Positions 42,509 through 51,638 of a stretch of DNA of 64,000 nucleotides are shown here, piece after piece. Position numbers and translations under genes: made by a program. The stretch's first letter is position 1. Each line of letters opens with the position of its first letter. The stretch lies in the NCBI RefSeq assembly GCF_000145035.1, contig NC_014387.1, positions 1,602,001-1,666,000 of the forward strand, given 5' to 3'. The DNA is from Butyrivibrio proteoclasticus B316. GTDB taxonomy: Bacteria; Bacillota; Clostridia; Lachnospirales; Lachnospiraceae. Under the pieces are notes generated by a model. The model was not told where the DNA came from. It did not search any database and saw nothing but the letters and a program-made list of their open reading frames with translations.

Positions 42509-44089
42509 GTGATACGTATAATGATTGTTGATGATATGCCTATTTTTCTTGAATACTTAAGAGGCTGTATTGATTGGAATTCTTATGGCTTTGAAATTTG
42601 CTGTGAAGCTCATGATGGAAAAGAGGCACTTGATAAAATAGAAGAGTTTTATCCTGATGTAGTACTTACCGATATTACTATGCCTTATATAAACGGGCTT
42701 GAGCTTGCAGAGCGCATTACCAGGGATTATCCTGCTATTTCTGTGATCCTGATAACAGGTAATAATGAGTTTGAATATGCCAGAAAGGCTGTTAAACTTG
42801 GTGTCTGTGACTATATAGTCAAGCCTTTTGAAAAAGAGGAGCTTATCCTTTCACTTTTAAAGCTACAGGATAATATAGGAAAAGTAGTAGAAAGTACAGA
42901 TAATCAAAAGGATGAGCACAGCGAAGAACTAAGAGCGCTGATATATGCGGGACTTCACGATGACAGTGGGGCGATAGAACTAGAGAAAAAGGTATTTGGT
43001 GATAATGATGCAAAAGGCGGATACCTTCTGGCCCTTATAAGATTTGATGCTAAAGCCTTTGCAGGCAAAGAGACAGATTCCAGAGAACAGCTTATAAACT
43101 GGGAAAACCTTATTGCCAGAATGCTTGCGGATAAACTTGATATCGATGGCAAATTCAGCATCTTCCATGACTTTGAAAACAATATTGTCACGCTAATGAG
43201 ATTTGACAATGAAGCCGATATATATAGTTACAAGGGTTATGAATTTGCTGATATAATTCAGATAGTCAAAAATCAATTGGGTATAGGCAGTGCGATAGCT
43301 CTTTCTCCTGCACAGACAATGCTTGATGTCAAAAAAGCTTATGAAAGAGCACTTGGCTTTTTGGCAGAAAAGGAATATGGACAGCTATGGGATATCAGGA
43401 GCAGCAAGGATAATATTTCGTATTCATCACTTGATGCCATCATCAGGCTTAATAAAGATATTGAGACGCTTCAGGCAGATGATGCAGAAAAAGCTCTTAA
43501 TGATATGTGGGAGAAGCTAAACAGGAACAAGGATGCTGCTGATACAACAATATCGATTACTGATATGAATCTTTTTACCAGCGCCATAAGCATACTCATG
43601 ACCAATATTATCAGTAGCGGTTTTTCTATTGATAAGATATATGGGGAAGGGTTCTTGCCTGAAAAATTCATGGCGGATGCAACTTCTTCTGAGGAAATGA
43701 AAGACAATGTCATTTTTTTGTATCGGAAGAGGATTGAATTCGAGAAGGGCAAGAAACAGTCTAAAGCCTATGACATTGCAAATGCAGCCAGGCTGTATAT
43801 AGAAGAAAACTATGCAGACAGTAATCTGGCTATTTCTGATATTTCAGAAAAGCTTTGCGTGAACCAGACTTATCTTCGCAAAATGTTTAAAAGTGAAATG
43901 AACATGACGTTGACAGAGTATATTACCCAGTATCGTATGCAGAAGGCCAAACATCTTTTATCTTCTTCTGATGAAAAATTGCAGACAATTGCAGAAAAAG
44001 TCGGCTATAATGATGTAAGTTATTTCTCTAATGTATTTAAGAAGTATTATGGGGGATCACCTAGAAGCATGAGTAAAGAAAGCAGATAA
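42509..44089 (+). CDS. Response regulator with AraC-type DNA-binding domain (YesN-like)
   Basis: 526 codons from GTG 42509, with GGAG at 42497-42500; the protein begins MIRIMIVDDMPIF as usual for this family. The receiver domain (1-125) has the acidic pair VDD and the phosphorylated Asp in DVVLTDITMP (about residue 55), and KPF at the end. A middle region of about 280 residues without known motif follows, then two AraC-type helix-turn-helix motifs at the C-terminus (NLAISDISEKLCVNQTYLRK and LQTIAEKVGYNDVSYFSNVF, about 438-505). It probably activates the upstream sugar transporter operon. Confidence 0.94.
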   Translation: MIRIMIVDDMPIFLEYLRGCIDWNSYGFEICCEAHDGKEALDKIEEFYPDVVLTDITMPYINGLELAERITRDYPAISVILITGNNEFEYARKAVKLGVCDYIVKPFEKEELILSLLKLQDNIGKVVESTDNQKDEHSEELRALIYAGLHDDSGAIELEKKVFGDNDAKGGYLLALIRFDAKAFAGKETDSREQLINWENLIARMLADKLDIDGKFSIFHDFENNIVTLMRFDNEADIYSYKGYEFADIIQIVKNQLGIGSAIALSPAQTMLDVKKAYERALGFLAEKEYGQLWDIRSSKDNISYSSLDAIIRLNKDIETLQADDAEKALNDMWEKLNRNKDAADTTISITDMNLFTSAISILMTNIISSGFSIDKIYGEGFLPEKFMADATSSEEMKDNVIFLYRKRIEFEKGKKQSKAYDIANAARLYIEENYADSNLAISDISEKLCVNQTYLRKMFKSEMNMTLTEYITQYRMQKAKHLLSSSDEKLQTIAEKVGYNDVSYFSNVFKKYYGGSPRSMSKESR

Positions 44090-44118
44090 TTTTTTTACTG
44101 TCGAAAGGAGAATCTGCC

Positions 44119-45006
44119 ATGGCTATGAATAATACTGAGTTTCAGGAATATCTGAAAAAAACTTTGGAAGAGCAAAAAGATATCTACATTCCTGTAAACT
44201 CAAGCTTTATTGAGAAAATAATTGTTCATAATGCTAAATGTACAGATATTCATCCAAATCCTGATGATGAGTTTTGTTATCCTGATGTAGGCCCCAGTTA
44301 TCGTATTATGGGCGAATATGAACGGAATATCAGGGAAAAAATGAATGTTAACAGGATTCCTGTTATCGAGCCTCTCATTGTCATGAAAACTCACCCTAAG
44401 GGATATATGCTAGTAAACGGGCATCATAGATGGGGCGCGGCTATTAAAGTTGGCGTTAAAAGAATGCCTGTCAAAGTCATCAATATGATGCTTGAAGAGG
44501 ATATTAAGAACTTACTTGAGAGGTCGGATCATGACAAGCGTGTTACACTTGATCTTGATGAAGTAGTGTTCCGCTCGCCTTATGATGAATTTGTTGAAAA
44601 GACAAAGGGTGTTATCGCCAGGAAAACACAGAAAAGAATACGACTTGGTGTTCCGGCTCTGTTTAGATATTTGAAGACTCATGGCTATGACATTTGGGTT
44701 TACTCGTCAAATTATTATTCCATAGATACCATACAACTTATGTTTAGAAGATATTCTGTTCATGTGGACGGAATTATATGCGGAAACGGTAAAAAGGGAT
44801 TATATGATTCTAATAAGTCATCTTCTATAAATGAACTTATTGCAAATAAGTACAAAACTACAGTTCATATAGATAACGATTCAATTGTTATAACAAAGGG
44901 GAAGGAAAGTCAGTTTGAAGAGTTTGAAATAAGGGATGCAGATGAACTGTGGTCCAAGGATTTGATACAGGTATTTGAAAGAATTGATAATAATGATGAT
45001 CAGTGA
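44119..45006 (+). CDS. ParB/Srx-like and HAD-like two-domain fusion protein
   Basis: 295 codons from ATG 44119 with AAGGAG upstream. The N-terminal half carries a ParB/sulfiredoxin-like signature, NGHHRWGAAIKVGVKRMPVK (residues 100-119), preceded by VIEPLIVMK. The C-terminal half looks like a HAD phosphatase: DLDEV (145-149) as motif I with two aspartates, YSSN (195-198) as motif II, lysines in GNGKKG (222-227), and HIDNDS (250-255) as motif IV. The ParB-like fold is known to act as nuclease/CTPase in ParB, but also as reductase or serine kinase in other proteins; a paired kinase/phosphatase is only a thought. No parA is nearby. It sits 12 bp before proA. Confidence 0.7.
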   Translation: MAMNNTEFQEYLKKTLEEQKDIYIPVNSSFIEKIIVHNAKCTDIHPNPDDEFCYPDVGPSYRIMGEYERNIREKMNVNRIPVIEPLIVMKTHPKGYMLVNGHHRWGAAIKVGVKRMPVKVINMMLEEDIKNLLERSDHDKRVTLDLDEVVFRSPYDEFVEKTKGVIARKTQKRIRLGVPALFRYLKTHGYDIWVYSSNYYSIDTIQLMFRRYSVHVDGIICGNGKKGLYDSNKSSSINELIANKYKTTVHIDNDSIVITKGKESQFEEFEIRDADELWSKDLIQVFERIDNNDDQ

Positions 45007-45018
45007 GGAGAAGAGGGT

Positions 45019-46263
45019 ATGGAATTAGTAGAGATCTGCAGGAGAGCCAAAGACGTTAAGTATGAAGTACAGAAGCTGAGCACACAGGCCAAGAATAAGG
45101 CGCTGATCAGCGTGGCAGATGCACTTGTAAAGAGAACCGATTTTATTATTGAAGCCAATAGAAAAGACTATGACAATGGCCTTTCTAATGGAATGCATCA
45201 GGGAATGCTGGACAGGCTTAAACTTGACGGAAAACGTATTGAAGCCATGGCAGAGGGACTTAGACAGGTTGCTGAGCTTGAAGATCCTATCGGAACAGAA
45301 ATAGAGCACTTTGTAAGGCCAAATGGACTTGAAATTTCCAAGGTAAGAGTTCCGTTTGGCGTAATCGGAATAATATACGAATCAAGGCCAAATGTTACTG
45401 CAGATGCTTTCGGACTTACCTTTAAATCCGGAAACGCTGTAATCCTAAAGGGCGGAAGTGATGCAATAAATTCTAATATTGCTATTACAACTGTCATAAG
45501 AGATGCGCTAAAAGAAGAGAACATTAATCCAGATGCGGTTCAGTTAATAGAAGCCACAGACAGGGCTGTCACTACACAGTTCATGCAGATGAAGGAATAT
45601 GTTGATGTTCTGATTCCCAGAGGAAGCGCGAGACTTATAAGCGCAGTAGTTGAAAACTCAACTATTCCTGTAATTGAAACAGGTACAGGAAACTGTCATA
45701 TATATGTAGATAAGGATGCAGATCTGGATAAAGCCATCCCTATCATCATCAACGCCAAAACCCAGAGAATTGGCGTTTGTAATGCTGCAGAATCCCTTGT
45801 CGTTCACAAGGACATCAAAGATAAGTTTCTGCCATTATTTGGCGCTGCAATGAAAGAGAAGAATGTAGAAGTAAGAGCTGATGCTGCTGCGAGAGAAATT
45901 CTTACTGGAGCTGTTCCTGCAAATGAAGAAGACTTTGGAAAAGAGTATCTTGACTACATCATCTCTGTTAAAACTGTATCTGATGTTTCAGAGGCTATTT
46001 CACATATCAACAAATATAATACAGGACATTCAGAAGCTATCATTACTGAAAATGAAGAGACAGCCAAAAAGTTTTTGAATGAAGTTGACGCAGCATGCGT
46101 TTATGTTAATGCCTCTACCAGGTTTACAGATGGCTTTGAATTTGGCTTTGGTGCCGAAATCGGAATCAGTACACAAAAGCTCCATGCCAGAGGACCAATG
46201 GGACTTAAGGAGCTTACTTCTTATAAATACAGAATAGTGGGAAATGGCCAGATAAGGGGCTGA
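45019..46263 (+). CDS. proA: Gamma-glutamyl phosphate reductase
   Basis: 414 codons from ATG 45019 with GAGGAG upstream. The enzyme reduces gamma-glutamyl phosphate with NADPH, the second step of proline synthesis after ProB (14.6 kb). Motifs: VPFGVIGIIYESRPNVTADA (about residues 112-131), LKGGSDAINSN, PRGSARLI, ETGTGNCHIYVD, and KTQRIGVCNAAESLVVH with the conserved Cys of the aldehyde-dehydrogenase fold (about residue 254). A short hairpin, TGTGATTT/AAATCACA at 46265-46289, follows but lacks a T tract. Confidence 0.97.
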   Translation: MELVEICRRAKDVKYEVQKLSTQAKNKALISVADALVKRTDFIIEANRKDYDNGLSNGMHQGMLDRLKLDGKRIEAMAEGLRQVAELEDPIGTEIEHFVRPNGLEISKVRVPFGVIGIIYESRPNVTADAFGLTFKSGNAVILKGGSDAINSNIAITTVIRDALKEENINPDAVQLIEATDRAVTTQFMQMKEYVDVLIPRGSARLISAVVENSTIPVIETGTGNCHIYVDKDADLDKAIPIIINAKTQRIGVCNAAESLVVHKDIKDKFLPLFGAAMKEKNVEVRADAAAREILTGAVPANEEDFGKEYLDYIISVKTVSDVSEAISHINKYNTGHSEAIITENEETAKKFLNEVDAACVYVNASTRFTDGFEFGFGAEIGISTQKLHARGPMGLKELTSYKYRIVGNGQIRG

Positions 46264-46350
46264 ATGTGATTTTTTGGGTGGAAATCACAGAGCAAAAATA
46301 GTAAGATAAAAAATGCAGTAAAATTTTTGAAATTGGGGTTTGTTGGGAAT

Positions 46351-47457
46351 ATGGCAATAACAACTAATGAAGAGCTTCTTGTGGCCAGAAAGCTCATTAT
46401 TGAGGTATCAAGGCAATTACATGATGCAGGCCTTTTAGTTCGTACATGGGGTAACATCAGCCAGAGGGTTGATGATAGTTCTTTTCTTATCACACCAAGC
46501 GGAATTAAATACGAAGATCTTACACCTGAGATGATCGTTAAGGTGAACATTAATGATTTATCTTATGAAGGGGATGTGCTACCTTCAAGTGAGAAGGCTG
46601 TACATGCCGCCTGCTATAAGGCTCGTCCGGATGTAGATTTTATTGTTCACACGCATCAGGTTTATGCTTCATGCGTCGGAACGCTTGGTCTTAAGAAGGT
46701 TCTTACTTACTTTGATGATACAGATGTAGTTATTCCGGTGGCACCTTATGCACTTCCAGGTACTGAGAAACTGGCAACTAATGTAGCTGAAACTATTAAG
46801 AAATTTCCTGATGCTAACGGCCTTATAATGGCCAATCACGGAACTATCTGTATGGGAGCAACAGCTGATGATGCAGTATTTGAAGCCAAGAAAATGGAAG
46901 TTGCAAGTCACAATTTTCTTGTTGATGTTTGTAAGACTGACATGACTCATGGAGTTTGTACCGGCTATAACAGTCATCTTGAAAACGGCGTTATAGTATA
47001 CGACAGCCCTGATACACCAATCAGGGTAAAAGAGATTCATGAGAAAATCTACAAGAGACGACCTGACGTTAAATATATAGTCCACAATAAGTCGGAAGCT
47101 GTAATGACTGTATCTCGAAGAGCAAGTCATATGAGACCTCTTCTTGATGATTTTGCCCAGCTTATCGGATATAGCGTTAAGGTTCCGAGCAATGAGCATG
47201 GCAAGGATGGACAGAGCTATCATAATATCAGGAAAAATGTTAATGCAGTTTTTTCGCTTAACGATGGTGCTTATTGTGTCGGTTCAACCTATGATGATGC
47301 AATGGCAGTAGCAATCGTGCTTGATAAGGGCTGCATAGCATACATTGCTGTTATGCGTAATGGAGAAGGACATTATCTTTCATTCTGGGAGAGTTACAAG
47401 ATGAATAGGCATTATAGGAAGTCCTATTCCAAGCTTGCGGATAAAAAAGGTAATTGA
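46351..47457 (+). CDS. Tandem class II aldolase/adducin-family protein
   Basis: 368 codons from ATG 46351 (an in-frame TTG at 46327 is less likely). The first half is a complete class II aldolase domain: RTWGNISQR, PSSEKAVHAACYKARPDVDF, the zinc pair in IVHTHQVY and the third His in MANHGTICMG. The second half repeats the pattern (EIHEKIYKRRPDVKYIVHNK, MRPLLDDFAQLIG, LNDGAYCVGSTYDDA) but the zinc residues are changed: HTH became HNK and NHG became NDG, so this copy is probably non-catalytic. Substrates of the family include fuculose and ribulose phosphates; the actual one is unknown. It lies between proA and a muramidase, 3 bp before the latter. Confidence 0.85.
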   Translation: MAITTNEELLVARKLIIEVSRQLHDAGLLVRTWGNISQRVDDSSFLITPSGIKYEDLTPEMIVKVNINDLSYEGDVLPSSEKAVHAACYKARPDVDFIVHTHQVYASCVGTLGLKKVLTYFDDTDVVIPVAPYALPGTEKLATNVAETIKKFPDANGLIMANHGTICMGATADDAVFEAKKMEVASHNFLVDVCKTDMTHGVCTGYNSHLENGVIVYDSPDTPIRVKEIHEKIYKRRPDVKYIVHNKSEAVMTVSRRASHMRPLLDDFAQLIGYSVKVPSNEHGKDGQSYHNIRKNVNAVFSLNDGAYCVGSTYDDAMAVAIVLDKGCIAYIAVMRNGEGHYLSFWESYKMNRHYRKSYSKLADKKGN

Positions 47458-47460
47458 TCA

Positions 47461-48921
47461 ATGTATAAAAAAACTCAGATAGTACTTATAACTGTAATTT
47501 TTGCCCTACTGGTAATTATTCCTGTAGGGTTTTTAATTATGTCTTTCAATAATGATACAGAAGATATAGCTGATACCGACAATAGTTCTATTTTTCAGTC
47601 TGTATCAAATCTGGAAGCCCTGGATCTTGGGCTTATAGATGGAGATGAACTAAGACAGGAAAATGGAATAGAAGAAAAGAGTACAGGGGAGAATACTATT
47701 TCAGAGCCGGAGGATATCGCGGTTTATATTTCTCTTCGTTCAATCCGTGATGACCTTAAGATCAAGCTGTTAAATGCATCTTCTGATAAACTTATACCGG
47801 ATGTAAATTTTACAGTTACAGTTAAGAGTAGTAATAAGACAATGGATTATACTGATTCTGATAAGGATGGAATTATCTATATTCCATATGTTGAAGCAGG
47901 AGATTACACTGTTTTCCTTTCAGACATAACTTCAGACAATAAAAATTATCACGCAGATAAATCACAGACAATTACTGTCTCTGATTCTATTGAATATGCC
48001 AAAGTTGATATTAAGGATGAGATCAAGGATGAATCTCAGATCAATGTCGCAGAGGAAGATACTAAGGTTCAGGACGCAGATCAGACTACTGACATATCGG
48101 TAAGTACTGATAAGGGCAATAGCCAGGCAGAGACTGCGCCTGCTACAGAACTTCAGGAGGATGATCTGTCAGAGGATGCAGAGGATCTTCTTGCACAGAT
48201 AGAAGCTGAAACTGCGGCTGCAGAGAATTCTAAATCTGATTATAAGGGAGCTGAAGGTGGAACAATTACAGCACCAGCGCCTGCAACTGCACCTGCGATA
48301 GCTTCAGACCCTCAATATATAGCAGCTCATAGCGGCTCTAAGGGCATAGATGTATCCAAACACAATGGAACTATAGATTGGAATGCCGTAAAAAATGATG
48401 GAGTTGATTTTGCCATCATAAGATGTGGGTATAGAGGATCAAGCTCAGGGGCCCTTGTAATAGATCCGCTTTATTATACTAATATGGCCGGAGCACAGAG
48501 TGCCGGTATTAGTACAGGAGTGTACTTTTTTACACAGGCTGTTAATGAAGCAGAGGCTGTAGAAGAGGCGTCAATGGTTCTGGAACTGCTAAGCGGATAC
48601 AGCTTGCAGATGCCGGTGTATCTGGATGTGGAGAAGAGCAACGGAAGAGGAGATGCTATCAGTGTTGAAGAGAGAAATGCTGTGTGCAGAGCATTCCTTT
48701 CTACAATAAAAAATGCCGGATATACTACCGGCATTTACTCAAATAAGCTGTGGTTTGAGAATAGGATCAGTACTGCATCCTTTCTGGATAATCAGATATG
48801 GCTTGCTCAGTATGTAGATATTCCGACTTATGGAGCAACCAGATACGATATGTGGCAGTATACCTCAAAGGGACATGTCGCTGGAATAAGTGGAAATGTT
48901 GACATGAATGTACTTAAATAA
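47461..48921 (+). CDS. Membrane-anchored GH25 muramidase (lysozyme)
   Basis: 486 codons. One N-terminal membrane helix (residues about 7-29), an acidic region, a beta-sandwich part of about 80 residues that resembles a transthyretin or Cna-B-type fold (SSDKLIPDVNFTVTVKSSNK), an acidic/alanine-rich linker to about 290, and a C-terminal GH25 domain: GIDVSKHNGTIDW with the first acidic residues, FAIIRCGYRG, YFFTQAVNEAEAVEEA, YLDVEKS with the catalytic pair, and DMWQYTSKG. It cleaves the MurNAc-GlcNAc bond of peptidoglycan outside the cell, probably during wall remodelling. A bidirectional terminator follows. Confidence 0.9.
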   Translation: MYKKTQIVLITVIFALLVIIPVGFLIMSFNNDTEDIADTDNSSIFQSVSNLEALDLGLIDGDELRQENGIEEKSTGENTISEPEDIAVYISLRSIRDDLKIKLLNASSDKLIPDVNFTVTVKSSNKTMDYTDSDKDGIIYIPYVEAGDYTVFLSDITSDNKNYHADKSQTITVSDSIEYAKVDIKDEIKDESQINVAEEDTKVQDADQTTDISVSTDKGNSQAETAPATELQEDDLSEDAEDLLAQIEAETAAAENSKSDYKGAEGGTITAPAPATAPAIASDPQYIAAHSGSKGIDVSKHNGTIDWNAVKNDGVDFAIIRCGYRGSSSGALVIDPLYYTNMAGAQSAGISTGVYFFTQAVNEAEAVEEASMVLELLSGYSLQMPVYLDVEKSNGRGDAISVEERNAVCRAFLSTIKNAGYTTGIYSNKLWFENRISTASFLDNQIWLAQYVDIPTYGATRYDMWQYTSKGHVAGISGNVDMNVLK

Positions 48922-48963
48922 AAAAGCGAGTAGAAAAATAACTGTTTTTCTACTCGCTTATTA
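48921..48963. terminator. Bidirectional terminator between the muramidase gene and potD
   Basis: AAGCGAGTAGAAAAA (48924-48938) and TTTTTCTACTCGCTT (48945-48959) form a perfect 15-bp stem between two convergent genes, with A-rich sequence on the left and TTATTATTAAT on the right. Confidence 0.92.
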
Positions 48964-50034
48964 TTAATAATCTGCGGATTTTACTTCCATCCATGCGTCA
49001 TTATAGAGTCTGTCTGCGTCATAGCCCAGATATTTGTAGGACTCAGTAGGAAATGAATCAAGGTCGGGGAATGCCACCTTGGAATTTCTGATGTCTTCAT
49101 CCTCGATATTATCTTTAGCTACTTCATTAGGAGTGGAGTAGGTGATGTACTCGAAATTCTTGAGAGCTATATCACCTCTGCACATGAAATCAATCCATTT
49201 TTCAGCGTTTTCTGCATTTTTTGATTCTTTGGTGATAACCCATGAATCAATCCAGACATTTGTTCCTTCCTTGGGAACTACATATACAAGATCAGGGTTC
49301 TCTCTTGCAGTATAAATAGCTTCTCCTGAATAGATAACTCCAAGGGCTGCCTCACCGCCAATCATTTTATCTCTGACCTGGTCGACAACGTAGGCCTGAA
49401 CCAGAGGCTTTTGCTTAATGAGATCATCAGTTGCTATTTGAATCTCGGAAGGATCTGTAGTGTTTAATGAATATCCATTTTTGAGAAGAGCAACCATCAT
49501 GGCATCTCTGACAGAATCCTGCATCAGTATTTGACCGTTGTATTTTGAATCCCAGAGAATATCCCAACTGTCTACTACATCATCTACCATAGTCTTGTTA
49601 TAGAGAATACCAACAGTTCCCCAACAATAGGGTACTGAATATTTGTTTTCCGGATCAAAATCTCTGGACTGTTCGTAATACTGGCTTCCGATATTTACAG
49701 AATTAGGGATATTGTCAAAGTTAAGCTCTTTTAACATGTCGTTTTCAATAAGCTTTTGAATCATGTAATCGGAAGGACAAACTACATCGTAAGCAGAATT
49801 ATCCTGGGCCAGTTTGGCATACATGATCTCATTGGTCTCGAACATATCGTAGATAACATCTATTCCGTATTCTTCCTCAAATTGGCTTATTACATCCTCA
49901 TCAATATATTCACCCCAGTTATAAACATAGAGTTTACCATTGGGATATTTAGTATAATCACTCTTCTCGCAGCCGGTGAGAATCTGAGTTAAAATCGCTG
50001 CTGTCAAAAGACATGATACAATTCCTTTTCTCAT
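48964..50034 (-). CDS. potD: Spermidine/putrescine-binding lipoprotein
   Basis: 356 codons on the minus strand from ATG 50034, where AAGGAG lies 7 nt upstream (complement); a longer frame to 50076 would add a basic tail and is rejected. Signal peptide with lipobox LTGC at residues 19-22, then a PotD-type binding fold: LYVYNWGEYIDEDVISQFEE, EIMYAKLAQDNSAYDVVCPS, PYCWGTVGILYNK, and WIDSWVITKES. It captures polyamines outside the membrane for the PotABC transporter. It is the last gene of potABCD, overlapping nothing but only one base after potC. Confidence 0.95.
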   Translation of the reverse strand: MRKGIVSCLLTAAILTQILTGCEKSDYTKYPNGKLYVYNWGEYIDEDVISQFEEEYGIDVIYDMFETNEIMYAKLAQDNSAYDVVCPSDYMIQKLIENDMLKELNFDNIPNSVNIGSQYYEQSRDFDPENKYSVPYCWGTVGILYNKTMVDDVVDSWDILWDSKYNGQILMQDSVRDAMMVALLKNGYSLNTTDPSEIQIATDDLIKQKPLVQAYVVDQVRDKMIGGEAALGVIYSGEAIYTARENPDLVYVVPKEGTNVWIDSWVITKESKNAENAEKWIDFMCRGDIALKNFEYITYSTPNEVAKDNIEDEDIRNSKVAFPDLDSFPTESYKYLGYDADRLYNDAWMEVKSADY

Positions 50035-50035
50035 T

Positions 50036-50812
50036 TTATTTCTCCTTAGTCTTTGCCTGTGGTGCTCTGTATACAATCATGAGAAGAACTAGTACTACTA
50101 TGAAGATAAGGGCAGAGAGGGCATAGATTTCAGGCTGAATGCCTCGTTTTACTTCGTTATATATAAGTGTTGACAATGTTTCAAAACCTGAGCCTTTTGT
50201 AAAATAGGTAATGATAAAGTCATCAAGTGACATGGTAAAGGCCATCAGTGCACCTGATATAATACCGGGTACAAGGTCGGGCAGAATAGTCTTAATAAAG
50301 GCGTAGGGTCTTGAAGCTCCAAGATCAAGTGCTGCCTCATAAACATAGAAATTTATGTTCTTGACCCTTGGCATAACGCTCAGCATTACAAAAGGAATGT
50401 TAAAAGTTATATGAGCCAGTAGAATAGTAGTAAATCCTGAACTGATGTGAAGGAACCTGAATAACAGCATCAGGGAAATACCGGTTACTATATCTGCATT
50501 GATCATTGGAATATTGGTTATACCCATGATTGCTGATCTTATTTTGGATGATAAGCCAATCATAGCAATGCAGGTAAAGGTTCCAATGATGGTAGAAAAG
50601 ACTGTGGCAAGTACTGCAATCGACAGAGTATTAAATAGCGCGCTTGCAACAGCTTCGTCAGATAAGAGGTTTATGTACCAGTTCAGCGTAAAACCGCCCC
50701 ATTTTGCTCTCGATTTGCTGGAATTAAATGACAGCACAATGAGAGTCAGGATAGGAGCGTACATGAAGATCAGGATAATGGCAAGATAAATTCTCTCCAG
50801 AACTTTTTTCAT
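50036..50812 (-). CDS. potC: Spermidine/putrescine ABC transporter permease PotC
   Basis: 258 codons from ATG 50812 on the minus strand, preceded by GGAGGA with ten bases spacing and starting one base after the potB stop (TAAGATG). An earlier ATG at 50830 lies just in front of that binding site. Six membrane helices; the EAA loop is YEAALDLGASRPYAFIKTIL (about residues 148-167). WGGFTLNWYINLL and LDDFIITYFTKGSG are typical PotC features. It forms the channel with PotB. Confidence 0.95.
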   Translation of the reverse strand: MKKVLERIYLAIILIFMYAPILTLIVLSFNSSKSRAKWGGFTLNWYINLLSDEAVASALFNTLSIAVLATVFSTIIGTFTCIAMIGLSSKIRSAIMGITNIPMINADIVTGISLMLLFRFLHISSGFTTILLAHITFNIPFVMLSVMPRVKNINFYVYEAALDLGASRPYAFIKTILPDLVPGIISGALMAFTMSLDDFIITYFTKGSGFETLSTLIYNEVKRGIQPEIYALSALIFIVVLVLLMIVYRAPQAKTKEK

Positions 50813-50813
50813 C

Positions 50814-51638
50814 TTAGTTGTTTCCTCCATTATCTGATAAGTTTTCTATTATCATGTTTAGAATGATAAAGATCATTAGCACTATAGAAAGGCCGCTTCC
50901 AAGGTGCCAGTCATAGAGCTGAGTGAATTCCTGTTCAATAATGTTGCCGATCAACAGAATCTTTGATCCTCCAAGCATTGTAGAAATAGCAAAAGTTGTC
51001 AGAGCAGGAATAAATACCATTGTGATTCCGCTGAGAATACCGGGCATTGAAAGAGGAAGTGTAATCCTAAGGAATGTCTGCACTGTTCCGGCGCCCAGGT
51101 CCCTTGCGGCATTTATAACATTTTCATCAATTCTGTTAAGGGCATTATAAATAGGCAGGATCATGAATGGCAGGAAATTGTATACCATACCAAGGACGAT
51201 CGCACTGTTTGTATTAATAATGTTAAGTGTAGGAAGGTGCATGAATTCAAGAACTGTATTTATCACACCTTTTCCTTCAAGCAGAGTCATCCATGTAAGT
51301 GTCCTTAATAAAAAGTTCATCCACATAGGAAGAATGAATAAAGTGACTATATATGCATTCTTTTTAAGTTTCATGGATGCAAGTATCATTCCAAGAGGAT
51401 AGGACAGCAAAAAGCACACCAGTGTGCTGATGATCGCAAGGATGATCGATCTTTTAAGCGCCTTGAGGTAACCGGGCTTAATAATAGTGGCTATATTATC
51501 TAAAGTAAAAGCACCATCTGAATTAGTAAGGCCATAGTAAAAGACCATGCACAGTGGTACAACTATGAAAATGATTGCCCAGGCAATATATGGAGAAGCC
51601 ATAAGGCCTGCGCTTTTTCTTGTTTTAAACAGTTTCAC
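50814..51638 (-). CDS. potB: Spermidine/putrescine ABC transporter permease PotB
   Basis: 274 codons from GTG 51638 on the minus strand with AGGAGG eight bases upstream (complement), overlapping the end of potA by 14 bp. Six membrane helices; the EAA loop is [20 protein letters not shown] (about residues 178-197). [18 protein letters not shown] is a typical PotB stretch. It is the partner permease of PotC. Confidence 0.95.
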   Translation of the reverse strand: MKLFKTRKSAGLMASPYIAWAIIFIVVPLCMVFYYGLTNSDGAFTLDNIATIIKPGYLKALKRSIILAIISTLVCFLLSYPLGMILASMKLKKNAYIVTLFILPMWMNFLLRTLTWMTLLEGKGVINTVLEFMHLPTLNIINTNSAIVLGMVYNFLPFMILPIYNALNRIDENVINAARDLGAGTVQTFLRITLPLSMPGILSGITMVFIPALTTFAISTMLGGSKILLIGNIIEQEFTQLYDWHLGSGLSIVLMIFIILNMIIENLSDNGGNN

